Shown here piece after piece: positions 26,420 through 34,338 of a stretch of 64,000 bases of DNA. Where the stretch lies: contig JASTVH010000003.1 in assembly GCA_042862465.1 (NCBI GenBank), positions 124,001-188,000 of the forward strand, given 5' to 3'. Under the pieces are notes generated by a model. The model was not told the DNA's origin. It worked only from the letters and a program-made list of their open reading frames with translations, and did not search any database. The stretch comes from JASTVH01 sp042862465 (GTDB lineage Bacteria; Pseudomonadota; Gammaproteobacteria; Pseudomonadales; Oleiphilaceae). The translations under genes were made by a program, and so were the position numbers. Numbering within the stretch: position 1 is the stretch's first letter; every line of letters starts with the position of its first letter.

Positions 26420-26470
26420 TGACGGCGCAGCTTAGCCTGGACCTCGCAAGATGATGCCTAACAATGCTGT

Positions 26471-26512
26471 TCCAACGTCCAACGTCCAACGTCCAACGTC
26501 CAACGTCCAACG
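26471..26512. repeat. Heptamer tandem repeat TCCAACG x6
   Basis: Six perfect copies of the 7-mer TCCAACG, ending 5 bp before the stop codon of the leftward DUF1338 gene. The same heptamer is repeated seven times at 42819-42867. One base differs from the TCCGACG unit of the palindromic repeats elsewhere in the window. Confidence 0.9.
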
Positions 26513-26517
26513 ACTGA

Positions 26518-27327
26518 CTACATGCCCGCCGCGTCCGTACTCTCGAAAATCTTGTCCGCCGATGCCGCCACAAAGCCGCTATACAGCTTCCCGTCGGCCT
26601 GTGGATAGCGCAGGGCAAATTCGTAGAAACAGCTTGGAATGGTCACCGTCTGGTCGGCGAACTGCACCGGCACCCGGTCGGCCAGGGTGGAGGACTGTTC
26701 CAGCAGATCCTGGGGTGAGCCTTTGATCTCGCCGCCGGAGCTGTTGAGCTTGAAGCCATGCTCCTTGAGCTTCTGGTTGACCGCTTCAATGCTGTCCAGG
26801 TGCCCCAGCTCGTTGACGCTGACCGTGAAATGGTTGGCCCGATAACCCCAGGCCGCCATCCAGGCCGCGTATTCGCTTTCTTCCAACAGCTGCTGGTAGG
26901 TGGCGTAGTTCACCTGCCAGGGCGCCCCGGAATACAGGAAGTTATTCGCGGTCACCGCCTGTGGATCCACCTGGGCCACCATCCAGCGCACCTGTTCCTG
27001 CAGCTGGCGTGAGCACTGGTCCACCAGCAGTTCCGAGATGAACACCTTGGGCGCGCTCGGGTCCGGATGCTCGAAATGCTTGGCGTAGAGTTTCTTGGCC
27101 TCGAAGTGGTATTCGCCGCCTTCCTCATAGCCAACATGGCGGAAATGCGCGGCCAGCTTTTCCAGGTTCACCTTGTCCAGATTGAAGGTGCGCAGGGCAA
27201 TGTGGTCGTTGACGATCCGCCCCCCTTCATCGCCCTTCAGGATGGCGTGGATCTTCTCCGCCGAGGGCGTCACTTTGAGGTAGGCCTGCCACAGATGGTC
27301 GAACAGGGTTTGCCAGTCAGCGTGCAT
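26518..27327 (-). CDS. DUF1338-family protein (2-oxoadipate dioxygenase/HglS-like)
   Basis: A 269-residue protein of the DUF1338 family, whose characterised longer member HglS is an Fe(II) 2-oxoadipate dioxygenase/decarboxylase with a vicinal-oxygen-chelate fold. Visible features are NDHIALRTFN (metal-binding His near the N terminus), WGYRANHFTVSVN (second His) and the C-terminal FYEFALRYP with the Glu. It is shorter than HglS (over 400 residues), as is usual for the forms linked to arginine genes. The start at 27327 overlaps the stop of the astA gene by 11 bp, so the two are translationally coupled. The substrate of the short form is not known to me. Confidence 0.8.
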   Translation of the reverse strand: MHADWQTLFDHLWQAYLKVTPSAEKIHAILKGDEGGRIVNDHIALRTFNLDKVNLEKLAAHFRHVGYEEGGEYHFEAKKLYAKHFEHPDPSAPKVFISELLVDQCSRQLQEQVRWMVAQVDPQAVTANNFLYSGAPWQVNYATYQQLLEESEYAAWMAAWGYRANHFTVSVNELGHLDSIEAVNQKLKEHGFKLNSSGGEIKGSPQDLLEQSSTLADRVPVQFADQTVTIPSCFYEFALRYPQADGKLYSGFVAASADKIFESTDAAGM

Positions 27328-28444
27328 AGAGAGACTCCGAATGGGTTGGATGGGCGACCGCCAGGGGCTCGCTGGCGACCTGGCGCTGAGCATTGCCAAT
27401 CTGTACACAGCGTACAACGCCACCTTCGCCCACGCCCACGGTGGATAGTACGGAGGCCGGAACCTGCAGGCAGTCGTGCTGGGGCAGGTACAGGGCCTGA
27501 TCGGTCACAGTGGCGCGGAAATCGGCGGTGCCGGTGTTGGCGATAAGGTAGACATTGCCGCGGGCCTCCAGCTGCTCGCGATTGAACCAGGGCGTGTCCG
27601 CATGCATGGCTTCAACCGGGCACAGCCGGGAGCTGGCCACGCTGTGAATGCGGTCGCGCTCGGCTTCGACCGTGGGGCCGCCGTCGAAGGGATCGATGTA
27701 GCCTTTGTGGCGGAACCCTTCCGCCTCCAGCAGGCGCAGGGCCGGGCGGGTCTGCTCGTGGACGCGCCCAATCACGGCCCGGGCTTCCGGGCTCAGCAGC
27801 TGGGTATACAGCGGGTGCTTGGGCATCAGCTCGGCAATGAAGCGGTTATCCCCGGCGCCCACCATCGCTGTGACGGTGGGAAAATCCAGATCCACGAAAT
27901 GGGTACGGAACCAGTCCCAGAAAGGGGAGCGGCCGTCGTCACTGGAGACACCGCGCATCTCGGCAATCACCGTATCGGCAAAGCGTTCGGGGTGCTGGGC
28001 CATGAACAGGAAGCGGACTTTCGACAGCAGTTTGCCGGCATGGGCCCGACGATGTTGGGGACGCAGAAACAGGGTGCAGACTTCGGTGCAGCCGGTGTAG
28101 TGATTGCTGAGGTTCAGCACCTCACTGCGGCGGAACACGCCCAGGTCCGGGGAATGATGCACCACCTGGCTGTTGTGGTAGTGATACAGCGGGGCGTGCA
28201 GTCCCGCGGAGGCCTCGATGCCGGTGGTCCCCATGACCTCGCCGGTGTCGCGATCTTCCAGCACGAACAGGTAATTCTCCGCGCCAGGCGTTGAAACGTC
28301 CCGGGCAAAGCTGTCGAGAGAACGCTGGATCTTGCGCTGCAGGAAATCCCGATCGTTCACCAGGGAGGTGAAACCGGGGCCGGATTCCACTGCAATCTGC
28401 TGCAGGGCATCCAGGTCTTTGTGGGCAATGGGTCGAATCAACAT
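27317..28444 (-). CDS. astA: Arginine N-succinyltransferase
   Basis: 375 residues. It transfers succinyl from succinyl-CoA to the alpha-amino group of arginine, the first step of the AST pathway of arginine catabolism. The GNAT-like fold carries the family sequences LIRPIAHKDLDALQQIA, FTSLVNDRDFLQRKI, GTTGIEASAGLHAPLY and GKLLSKVRFLFMAQH. The start at 28444 has GGAG upstream; a 13-codon extension lacks one. The rest of the ast pathway is not here: only the DUF1338 gene follows, overlapping by 11 bp. It is divergent from an Lrp-type regulator, which may control it. Confidence 0.92.
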   Translation of the reverse strand: MLIRPIAHKDLDALQQIAVESGPGFTSLVNDRDFLQRKIQRSLDSFARDVSTPGAENYLFVLEDRDTGEVMGTTGIEASAGLHAPLYHYHNSQVVHHSPDLGVFRRSEVLNLSNHYTGCTEVCTLFLRPQHRRAHAGKLLSKVRFLFMAQHPERFADTVIAEMRGVSSDDGRSPFWDWFRTHFVDLDFPTVTAMVGAGDNRFIAELMPKHPLYTQLLSPEARAVIGRVHEQTRPALRLLEAEGFRHKGYIDPFDGGPTVEAERDRIHSVASSRLCPVEAMHADTPWFNREQLEARGNVYLIANTGTADFRATVTDQALYLPQHDCLQVPASVLSTVGVGEGGVVRCVQIGNAQRQVASEPLAVAHPTHSESLYAR

Positions 28445-28538
28445 AGGCCATCTCCGCCAAGGACCAAGCCGACGAATGCCCATTATGAAAGGGTGTCGTG
28501 TCGAAGTGCAGTTTCAAAATGCGCGAATCGGTGCCAAT

Positions 28539-28578
28539 ATTGATCAAAATGACGGAATGAATTTTCATAATGATCAAT
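28539..28578. promoter_or_regulatory. Twin TTGATCAA-type palindromes at the lrp start
   Basis: ATTGATCA (28539-28546) and TGATCAAT (28571-28578) are mirror copies about 32 bp apart, close to three helical turns, in the intergenic region between astA and the Lrp-type gene. The second overlaps the ATG of the regulator. Spacing and symmetry fit an Lrp/AsnC autoregulatory site that could also control astA. This is inference from position. Confidence 0.5.
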
Positions 28579-28998
28579 AAGCAGGACCAACGACTCCTCA
28601 CGCTACTGCGCCAGAATGCCCGTGCCAGCGTGACCGACCTGGCGCGGGCCCTCGACCTGTCCCGTTCGACGGTGCAGAACCGGATCGCGAAACTGGAAGC
28701 CAGCGGGGTGATTCGGGGTTACTCCGTGGAACTGGGCGGGGAATACCTGGCCAACCGGGTGGAGGCCCATGTATCCATCAAGGTACACCAGAAACTGACC
28801 GCCCGCACCAACAAGGCCCTGGAGCAGATCGCCAATGTGGCGCAGCTGTATGCGGTCAGCGGGGACTATGACCTGCTGGCCATCGTCCAGGCCCAGTCCC
28901 TGGAGGAACTGAGCACCGTGCTGGACGATATTGGCAATCTGGAGGGGGTGGAGCGCACCAACTCGGCCGTGGTGCTGGAGACGAAGTTCAAGCGTTAG
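28570..28998 (+). CDS. Lrp/AsnC-family transcriptional regulator
   Basis: A 142-residue regulator with an N-terminal winged HTH (QRLLTLLRQNARASVTDLARALDLSRSTVQNRIAKLEASGVIRGYSV) and a C-terminal RAM ligand-binding domain (AVSGDYDLLAIVQAQSLEELSTVLDDIGNLEGVERTNSAVVL), where GDYD is the expected turn. The Lrp fold usually binds an amino acid. Divergent orientation from astA suggests it responds to arginine or a related compound, which is inference. Its 3' end overlaps the convergent CDF gene by 11 bp. No strong Shine-Dalgarno precedes the start. Confidence 0.88.
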   Translation: MINKQDQRLLTLLRQNARASVTDLARALDLSRSTVQNRIAKLEASGVIRGYSVELGGEYLANRVEAHVSIKVHQKLTARTNKALEQIANVAQLYAVSGDYDLLAIVQAQSLEELSTVLDDIGNLEGVERTNSAVVLETKFKR

Positions 28999-29923
28999 CC
29001 TTAATTTCTGAGGCGGCCTGCCCCCGGGCCTCGGCTTCCACGAACACCCGCTTGACCAGCGGAAAGCGCTCCTTGATTCGGGCATCAAGGGCGGCGATTT
29101 CCCGCTCGACCTGTTCCACGCTCGCGTCCGGCTGAAACTTCACGCTGATGTTGACCAGCACGAACTCCGGGCCCATGTGCATGGTCAGAACCTCGTGCAC
29201 AGCCTCGATATCCGGCAGTTCCCGGGCCAGTTCTCGGATACCTTCGACTACGGCCTTGTTGGCCGCCTCGCCAATCAACAGCCCCTTGGTTTCATAGGCC
29301 AGCCAGGCCGCGGTACCGCCCAGGAGGAGACCGATCACCACAGAGGCGGCCCCGTCCAGCCAGTACTGGCCGGTATACTGGGCCAGGCCGATACCGATCA
29401 TGGCCACCAGCAGCCCCAGGGTGGCGGCGGAATCCTCGAACAGCACCACGAACATGGTCGGGTCCTTGCCCCGCTGTACCGCTTCCACGTAACCCCATTT
29501 GCCCTTGGCCTTGGAAAACTCGGTCAGGGCGAAATACCAGGCAGCGCCCTCAAACAGGATGCCCAGCCCCAGCACCACATAGTTCACCAGGGGATTGGTG
29601 ACCGGGGTGGGATCGAGGATATGGTCGATGCCCTCGTAGATGGAGACACCCGAGCCCACGGCGAAGATCAGGATCGCCACCACGAAGCTCCAGAAATACA
29701 CCTCCTTGCCGTGGCCGAACGGGAAGCGCTCGTCCGCCGGTTTGCGGGCCTGCTTCATGCCATGCAGGAGCAGGCCCTGATTGCCGGTGTCCACCAGGGA
29801 GTGGATGCCCTCGGAGAGCATCGCCGAACTGCCGGTGAAAAAGGCCGCGACGAATTTGGTGATGGCAATCAGGGTGTTGCCTACCAGGGCTGCGAAAATC
29901 ACTTTTCGGGAGGATCCCGCCAT
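28988..29923 (-). CDS. Cation diffusion facilitator family transporter
   Basis: A 311-residue inner-membrane divalent-metal/proton antiporter. About six helices are seen in residues 10-215, with the helix-2 pattern SEGIHSLVDTGNQ (Asp for metal; the canonical family form is HxxxD). The helix-5 equivalent is LFEDSAATLGLLVAM, so acidic residues replace the usual His, which may shift specificity from zinc toward iron or manganese. The C-terminal domain (about 220-305) has LTMHMGPEFVLVNISVKF. The start is preceded by AAAGGA. The 3' end overlaps the convergent lrp gene by 11 bp. Confidence 0.85.
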   Translation of the reverse strand: MAGSSRKVIFAALVGNTLIAITKFVAAFFTGSSAMLSEGIHSLVDTGNQGLLLHGMKQARKPADERFPFGHGKEVYFWSFVVAILIFAVGSGVSIYEGIDHILDPTPVTNPLVNYVVLGLGILFEGAAWYFALTEFSKAKGKWGYVEAVQRGKDPTMFVVLFEDSAATLGLLVAMIGIGLAQYTGQYWLDGAASVVIGLLLGGTAAWLAYETKGLLIGEAANKAVVEGIRELARELPDIEAVHEVLTMHMGPEFVLVNISVKFQPDASVEQVEREIAALDARIKERFPLVKRVFVEAEARGQAASEIKANA

Positions 29924-29949
29924 GGTTCAGTCCTTTGGCTGTCGTGGGT

Positions 29950-30597
29950 TCAGGCTTTCTTGCGCAGCCAGTAGGTGGCTTCGCAGAGGTCCTCGGCGCC
30001 CCGCTTGACCAGAAACGGGTAAGCGTCCTCGGCACGTTGGCGCTCCATGAACTCGACGTCAAACCAGGGCTGGCCGGTGACCTCGGATTCGGGCACATGG
30101 AAGGGGGGCCCCTCAAGCACATCGGAACGGTACTCGAAGGTGACCAACAGACCTTCGGCACCTGGCGCCAGGCAGCGAGCCAGGTGGGCGAGATAGGTCT
30201 GGCGCATGGCTGGCGGCAGGGCTACCAGGGCGGCCCGATCATAGAACAGCGGGAAGGGCGTGGCGGGTGTGAACTCGTAAAAGTCCCCTTCCACCAGGGT
30301 GATGCCGCCCGCGGATTGGGCGGGTTGCCCGTTCTGTTCCCTCTGTTCCTCCGGGGTGAGCCCCTGCTCGCGGAAAAAGTCGGCAATGGCCAGGGGTTCC
30401 AGTTCGACGCCAGTCACCGCATGGCCCTGTTCGGCCAGCCAGCGGATGTCGAGGCTCTTGCCGCACAGCGGGATCAGTACCGGCGCCGGGTTCGAGACCT
30501 TTTGCGGCCAGTGCTGTACGAGCGCGGGGTGAGGATAATCCAGATGCCAGCCGGTCAGGTTGTTATGCCAGGCATGCTGCCAGAATGCGTGCTCCAT
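29950..30597 (-). CDS. tpm: Thiopurine S-methyltransferase
   Basis: A 215-residue SAM-dependent methyltransferase of the TPMT family, which in bacteria methylates thiopurines and selenium or tellurium compounds. Family blocks are FWQHAWHNNLTGWHLDYPHP, VLIPLCGKSLDIRWLAEQGHAVTGVELEPLA (SAM-binding) and YDRAALVALPPAMRQTY. Length is typical (about 215-220). AAAAGG lies upstream of the ATG. The gap of 26 bp to the upstream end of the metal transporter gene allows cotranscription. Confidence 0.92.
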   Translation of the reverse strand: MEHAFWQHAWHNNLTGWHLDYPHPALVQHWPQKVSNPAPVLIPLCGKSLDIRWLAEQGHAVTGVELEPLAIADFFREQGLTPEEQREQNGQPAQSAGGITLVEGDFYEFTPATPFPLFYDRAALVALPPAMRQTYLAHLARCLAPGAEGLLVTFEYRSDVLEGPPFHVPESEVTGQPWFDVEFMERQRAEDAYPFLVKRGAEDLCEATYWLRKKA

Positions 30598-30697
30598 GGG
30601 GGGCCTTTTCTACCGTCTAACCAGAGTCTTGGGAGGCGGTCAGTATTTCCCCCGGTGCCGTTGGCGTCAAGCGCTCGCGTATGAGCGGGGCCTCGGG

Positions 30698-31558
30698 TCA
30701 GGGAAAGGCCACATTCTGCAATGCCACCTGTTGCATGTAACGCTGCAACAGCTCTTCCAGGCGACCGCTCCGGTCCAGAACCTTCAGCCGCTGATCCACC
30801 AGGGCCTTGAGCGCTGAGCCCAGCTCGTTACGGGCAAACATCATGTGGAACGGGATCGGCTTCATATAGGGTAGGGGGGCCATGCCCAGTTCGTTGTCGG
30901 CGAGGTAGTCCCGGTCCGAGGTAAAGGAAAAGCCGGCGATGATTTCGAACTGCTCAATGAACAGATCACAGCGATCGCGATGCAGCTTGGCGATGAGGTC
31001 GTCAAAGTTGCGTGTGGTGGTGTCGACCCGGGATTTGGGCACGCCGTAAATCACGTAGTTGTAGCCGAGCAGGCCGCATACCCGATAGGCCTTGAGGTCC
31101 TGCGGGTGCTGGATGTCGAGGCCTTCGGGGTGGTGGCGGGCGGAATAGAAATAGTAGGCCCGGGTGGTGTAGTAGGGTCGGGAGACTAGGAACCGTTTGG
31201 CCCGCTCTGGATTGAGCGTGGCATCTACCAGCGCCTGGAACCGGCCGCCCTGCTGTACCTCGCGCAGGCAGCGTTTCCAGGGCACCAGTTTTACGGTCAC
31301 ATCAATGTCGTCTTCCTGAAAGATGGCCTGAAGGACGTCCACGGAATAGCCGATAACGCCGGGAGGCTGGCGTTCGTCATCGCGGCGGTAGAAAGCAAAA
31401 GGCGGCCATTCGGCATCATCGTCACAGGCAGTGAGGGTTTGCCCATTAAGGAGGCGTTTCACCGTCTCGGCCGGGTCTTCCGCCCAGACTGTCGAGGCCA
31501 GCGCGCAACTTGAGAGCGCGAACAGAATGGCCATCAGGCGCGTACAGCGGGACCCCAT
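30698..31558 (-). CDS. Periplasmic amino-acid-type solute-binding protein
   Basis: A 286-residue exported protein of the family-3 solute-binding class (SBP_bac_3). The start at 31558 has GGAGG upstream and gives a clean signal peptide (LMAILFALSSCALASTVWA). Features include WPPFAFYRRDD, PPGVIGYSVDVLQAIFQ and the hinge-region ARHHPEG. No permease or ATPase genes are adjacent, so it is an orphan binding protein, perhaps a sensor or a subunit of a transporter elsewhere. Two Cys pairs (TACDDD, KRCLREV, RVCGLLG, DRCDLF) could form disulphides. Confidence 0.8.
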   Translation of the reverse strand: MGSRCTRLMAILFALSSCALASTVWAEDPAETVKRLLNGQTLTACDDDAEWPPFAFYRRDDERQPPGVIGYSVDVLQAIFQEDDIDVTVKLVPWKRCLREVQQGGRFQALVDATLNPERAKRFLVSRPYYTTRAYYFYSARHHPEGLDIQHPQDLKAYRVCGLLGYNYVIYGVPKSRVDTTTRNFDDLIAKLHRDRCDLFIEQFEIIAGFSFTSDRDYLADNELGMAPLPYMKPIPFHMMFARNELGSALKALVDQRLKVLDRSGRLEELLQRYMQQVALQNVAFP

Positions 31559-31700
31559 GGGACAACCTCCGGGCAAAGCGGAACAACAGTACAAGCGAAG
31601 TGTTTACCAGTGTAGGCCAAAACCGCTTGATTGTTGTAGGAGGCAATGTTTTTCAGTGCGAACGGATGTTAAAGGACGTAACGTCGGGCAACGTTCCCGT

Positions 31701-33065
31701 TCAAAGGGTATCTGGCGATGCCATCTGCTCCAGCGCCTCCGAGAGGTAATCCAGCATCCGCTGCAGACTGGGCACGGTGCGGCGGCAGCCGATCAGGCCG
31801 ACGGCGATCTCATCACGATAGCTGGTCAGGGTCATGTTGAGGGCCAGACGGTCGAAGGGGATCGATACCGGATACATACCCTCCATGGGCGCGCCGTTCC
31901 AGTACAGGCGCTGCTTGGGTCCGGGCACATTGGAAATCACCAGGTTGAAGGTCTGCCAGCGTGGCGCCAGACCCGTCAGCAGTTGGAAGCAGGCGGGCGC
32001 CAGGAGCAGGGCGTTGTAGTTGAGAATGGCTTCCGGGGTCATTTTCCGGTAGCGCGCCTTGGCTTCAGCAGTCGCCGTCCGGATATGCGCCAGTCGCTCC
32101 AGAGGATCGGCCAGATGGGTGCCCAGGGAGGCCAGCATCATGCCGACCTGATTGCCGCCGGCACTGTCATCCTGGCGCAGGGAGACCGGCACCATGGCGA
32201 CCAGCGAGCGCTCCGGCAGGGCGTTCTGACATTGCAGGTGGCGACGCAGGGCGTGGCCGCACATGCTCAGAAGTACGTCGTTCACGGTCGCGCCATGGGC
32301 GTGGCCCACCGCCTGGATGCGAGCCAGGCTATAGGATTGCGCGGCGAACCGGCGGGAGTTGCTGATGTGCTGGTTGAACGGGCTCGCCGGCGCCTGGAAC
32401 AGGGCTTCGTTTTCCGGCGCCTTGCGGGCCTGATTGATGATGTGCATCAGTTCCCGCGCCACCGCAGGAATGGTGCCGATCTGGCGACTGGAGCCGCGCA
32501 ACAGGTAACGCAGGGTTTGCAGCATCGAGCCGTCGACATCCTGGGCCGGGGAGGCCTTGGCGGGCATGGCCCAGAATGGTGGATGATCACGTGTTGCGGG
32601 GTCTTCGCTGAGCATGGCCTGCAGCACCCGCATGGCCGAGATGCCATCCACGAAGCCATGGTGGAATTTGGTGTAGAGCGCGAACCGTCGATCCTGCAAC
32701 CCTTCGATCAGGTGCATCTCCCAGAGTGGCCGTTCGCGATCCAGCAGGTGACTGTGTTCATTGGAGACGAAGGCCAGCAGCTCACGAATGCGCCCCGGCC
32801 GTGGCAGCGCCTCGAAACGCAGGTGATGTTCCAGGTCCACCGCCTTGTCCTCGACCCACACCAGTTGGCCCAGGGATCGGCTCAGCCGCTGATTGAAGGG
32901 GGGCTGGATGCTGTTGAACTCCCGCAGCCACTGCTGCAGCCGGCCCATGTAGCCTTCCGGTTCGTTCTCGGGATAGGAAAACAGTTGCAGGCCACCCACG
33001 TGCATGGGTTGCTGGTTTTTCTCCAGCCACAGGAAAAGCTGGTCGAGTGGGGTGAGGACTTTCAC
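31701..33065 (-). CDS. Wax ester synthase/diacylglycerol acyltransferase (WS/DGAT)
   Basis: A 454-residue bifunctional acyltransferase making wax esters and triacylglycerols from acyl-CoA. The catalytic HHxxxDG motif is at H135-H136-G-F-V-D140-G. Other family blocks are PLDQLFLWLEKNQQPMHVGG at the start, PLWEMHLIEGL, and the C-terminal NLVISNVPGP. Length is typical (about 450-470). The start is GTG at 33065 with AAAGGAAG upstream. With the PHA genes at 38-40 kb it shows that the cell has two carbon-storage routes. Confidence 0.93.
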   Translation of the reverse strand: MKVLTPLDQLFLWLEKNQQPMHVGGLQLFSYPENEPEGYMGRLQQWLREFNSIQPPFNQRLSRSLGQLVWVEDKAVDLEHHLRFEALPRPGRIRELLAFVSNEHSHLLDRERPLWEMHLIEGLQDRRFALYTKFHHGFVDGISAMRVLQAMLSEDPATRDHPPFWAMPAKASPAQDVDGSMLQTLRYLLRGSSRQIGTIPAVARELMHIINQARKAPENEALFQAPASPFNQHISNSRRFAAQSYSLARIQAVGHAHGATVNDVLLSMCGHALRRHLQCQNALPERSLVAMVPVSLRQDDSAGGNQVGMMLASLGTHLADPLERLAHIRTATAEAKARYRKMTPEAILNYNALLLAPACFQLLTGLAPRWQTFNLVISNVPGPKQRLYWNGAPMEGMYPVSIPFDRLALNMTLTSYRDEIAVGLIGCRRTVPSLQRMLDYLSEALEQMASPDTL

Positions 33066-33315
33066 GGCGCATCACTTCCTTTGCGGTAATCGACCAGAAG
33101 CTATCAGGCGCAGGAGGGAGCGGCAATGGCTCCTGTGTACGGCTGTATACGCTGAAGTTCGTAAAGTTGCGCCAGGTCAAAAAAACGGCCTTGGGGCCCT
33201 TTTAGCTTTCACCTATCAAATGGATAAAAATAATCAAATTTAATAATAAATGTCCGGTCGATAGTCTTTCTCTTGTCGAAACGCATTCCCAACCCTGAAG
33301 AGGAGGACATCAAGA

Positions 33316-34050
33316 ATGCTGCAGAACCGAGAAGGCCAAGCCGTTCCCCAGGTCACATTCACCCTGCGCAAGGACAACCAGTGGGATTCGATCACCACAG
33401 ACGAATTGTTCAAAGGGCAGAAGGTGGTGGTGTTCGCCCTCCCGGGCGCGTTTACACCGACCTGTTCCTCCACCCACCTGCCGCGTTACAACGAGCTGGT
33501 ACCGGTATTCCGACAACTGGGGGTGGACCGGGTCATCTGTCTGTCGGTCAACGATCCGTTCGTCATGCAGAGCTGGGCCGCTGATCAGCACGCCGACAAC
33601 ATCGAATTCATCCCCGATGGCAACGGGGACTTCAGCCGCAAGATGGGCATGCTGGTGGACAAGCACGAACTGGGCTTCGGCGAGCGTTCCTGGCGCTATT
33701 CCATGCTGGTGGACGACGGCACCATCGAGAAGATGTTCATTGAGCCGGACAAGCCGGGCGACCCGTTCGAAGTCTCCGATGCCGACACCATGCTCCACTA
33801 CCTGGATCCCAACGTGAAGCTGCCGGCCCGGGTGACGATCTTCAGCAAGCCGGGTTGCCCGCACTGTGCCCGCGCCCGTCAGCTGCTCGATGAGCAGGGG
33901 TTCCGCTACGAGGAGATCAAGCTGGGCAGCCAGGGTCTGTCCTACAGCACCCTGCGGGCCGTCACCGGTCAGGGGACCACGCCTCAGGTCTACATTGACG
34001 GCAAGCGCATCGGCGGTGCCGATGACCTTGAGAAACTGTTCACGCAATAA
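33316..34050 (+). CDS. Peroxiredoxin-glutaredoxin fusion
   Basis: A 244-residue hybrid peroxidase. The Prx5-type N domain has its peroxidatic Cys at C50 in GAFTPTCSSTHLP. The C domain is a glutaredoxin with C181-P-H-C184 in FSKPGCPHCARARQL and the TTPQVYIDG segment. The fused Grx lets glutathione reduce the enzyme directly. The start has GAGGAGG upstream. An intrinsic terminator follows 15 bp after the stop, so the gene is monocistronic. Confidence 0.93.
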   Translation: MLQNREGQAVPQVTFTLRKDNQWDSITTDELFKGQKVVVFALPGAFTPTCSSTHLPRYNELVPVFRQLGVDRVICLSVNDPFVMQSWAADQHADNIEFIPDGNGDFSRKMGMLVDKHELGFGERSWRYSMLVDDGTIEKMFIEPDKPGDPFEVSDADTMLHYLDPNVKLPARVTIFSKPGCPHCARARQLLDEQGFRYEEIKLGSQGLSYSTLRAVTGQGTTPQVYIDGKRIGGADDLEKLFTQ

Positions 34051-34064
34051 CCCAATGCCGTATT

Positions 34065-34093
34065 GTGGGTCTCTGAAAGGGACCCACTTTTTT
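34065..34093 (+). terminator. Intrinsic terminator of the peroxiredoxin gene
   Basis: GTGGGTC (34065-34071) pairs perfectly with GACCCAC (34081-34087) with a 9-nt loop, and TTTTTT (34088-34093) follows. Confidence 0.9.
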
Positions 34094-34167
34094 AAGTTCA
34101 TGAGGACTGGAGTGAATGTTCACAAAGGCTCAACAAACTGATCTTGTGAACCTACACCAGATGGCAT

Positions 34168-34261
34168 CCCGTCATCCCCGCGAATGCGGGGATCCAGTGC
34201 TTATGGCCTCCAGGCCCGGATTTTACCGCTCTGGATACCCGCCTTCGCGGGTATGACGGGG
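34168..34261. repeat. Long inverted repeat of the CCGTCATCCCCGCG family
   Basis: A 94-bp element with imperfect terminal inverted repeats: CCCGTCAT then hairpin CCCCGCGAATGCGGGG then ATCCAG on the left; CTGGAT, hairpin ACCCGCCTTCGCGGGT, then ATGACGGGG on the right. Such CCGTCATCCCCGCG / TACCCGC elements recur in many proteobacterial genomes. It is probably a non-autonomous REP/MITE-type repeat. It lies between the peroxiredoxin terminator and the flavoprotein gene. Confidence 0.8.
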
Positions 34262-34338
34262 TATTACAGGCTGAGGTGAATAGCGTCCGAAGGTGTTTCA
34301 CGCAAAAGTGCGAACAACCTTTTTGAGGGGGAAAGACC

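Noticed and set aside
26471..26512. A CRISPR array
   Set aside because: The 7-bp units are directly joined with no spacers. It is a simple tandem repeat.
30698..31558. Part of an ABC transporter operon
   Set aside because: No permease or ATPase gene is adjacent on either side, so it is reported only as an orphan binding protein.
34290..34312. A third copy of the KaiC leader, since GTGTTTCACGC occurs here
   Set aside because: Only about 15 bases match, without the flanking stems, so this is likely chance.
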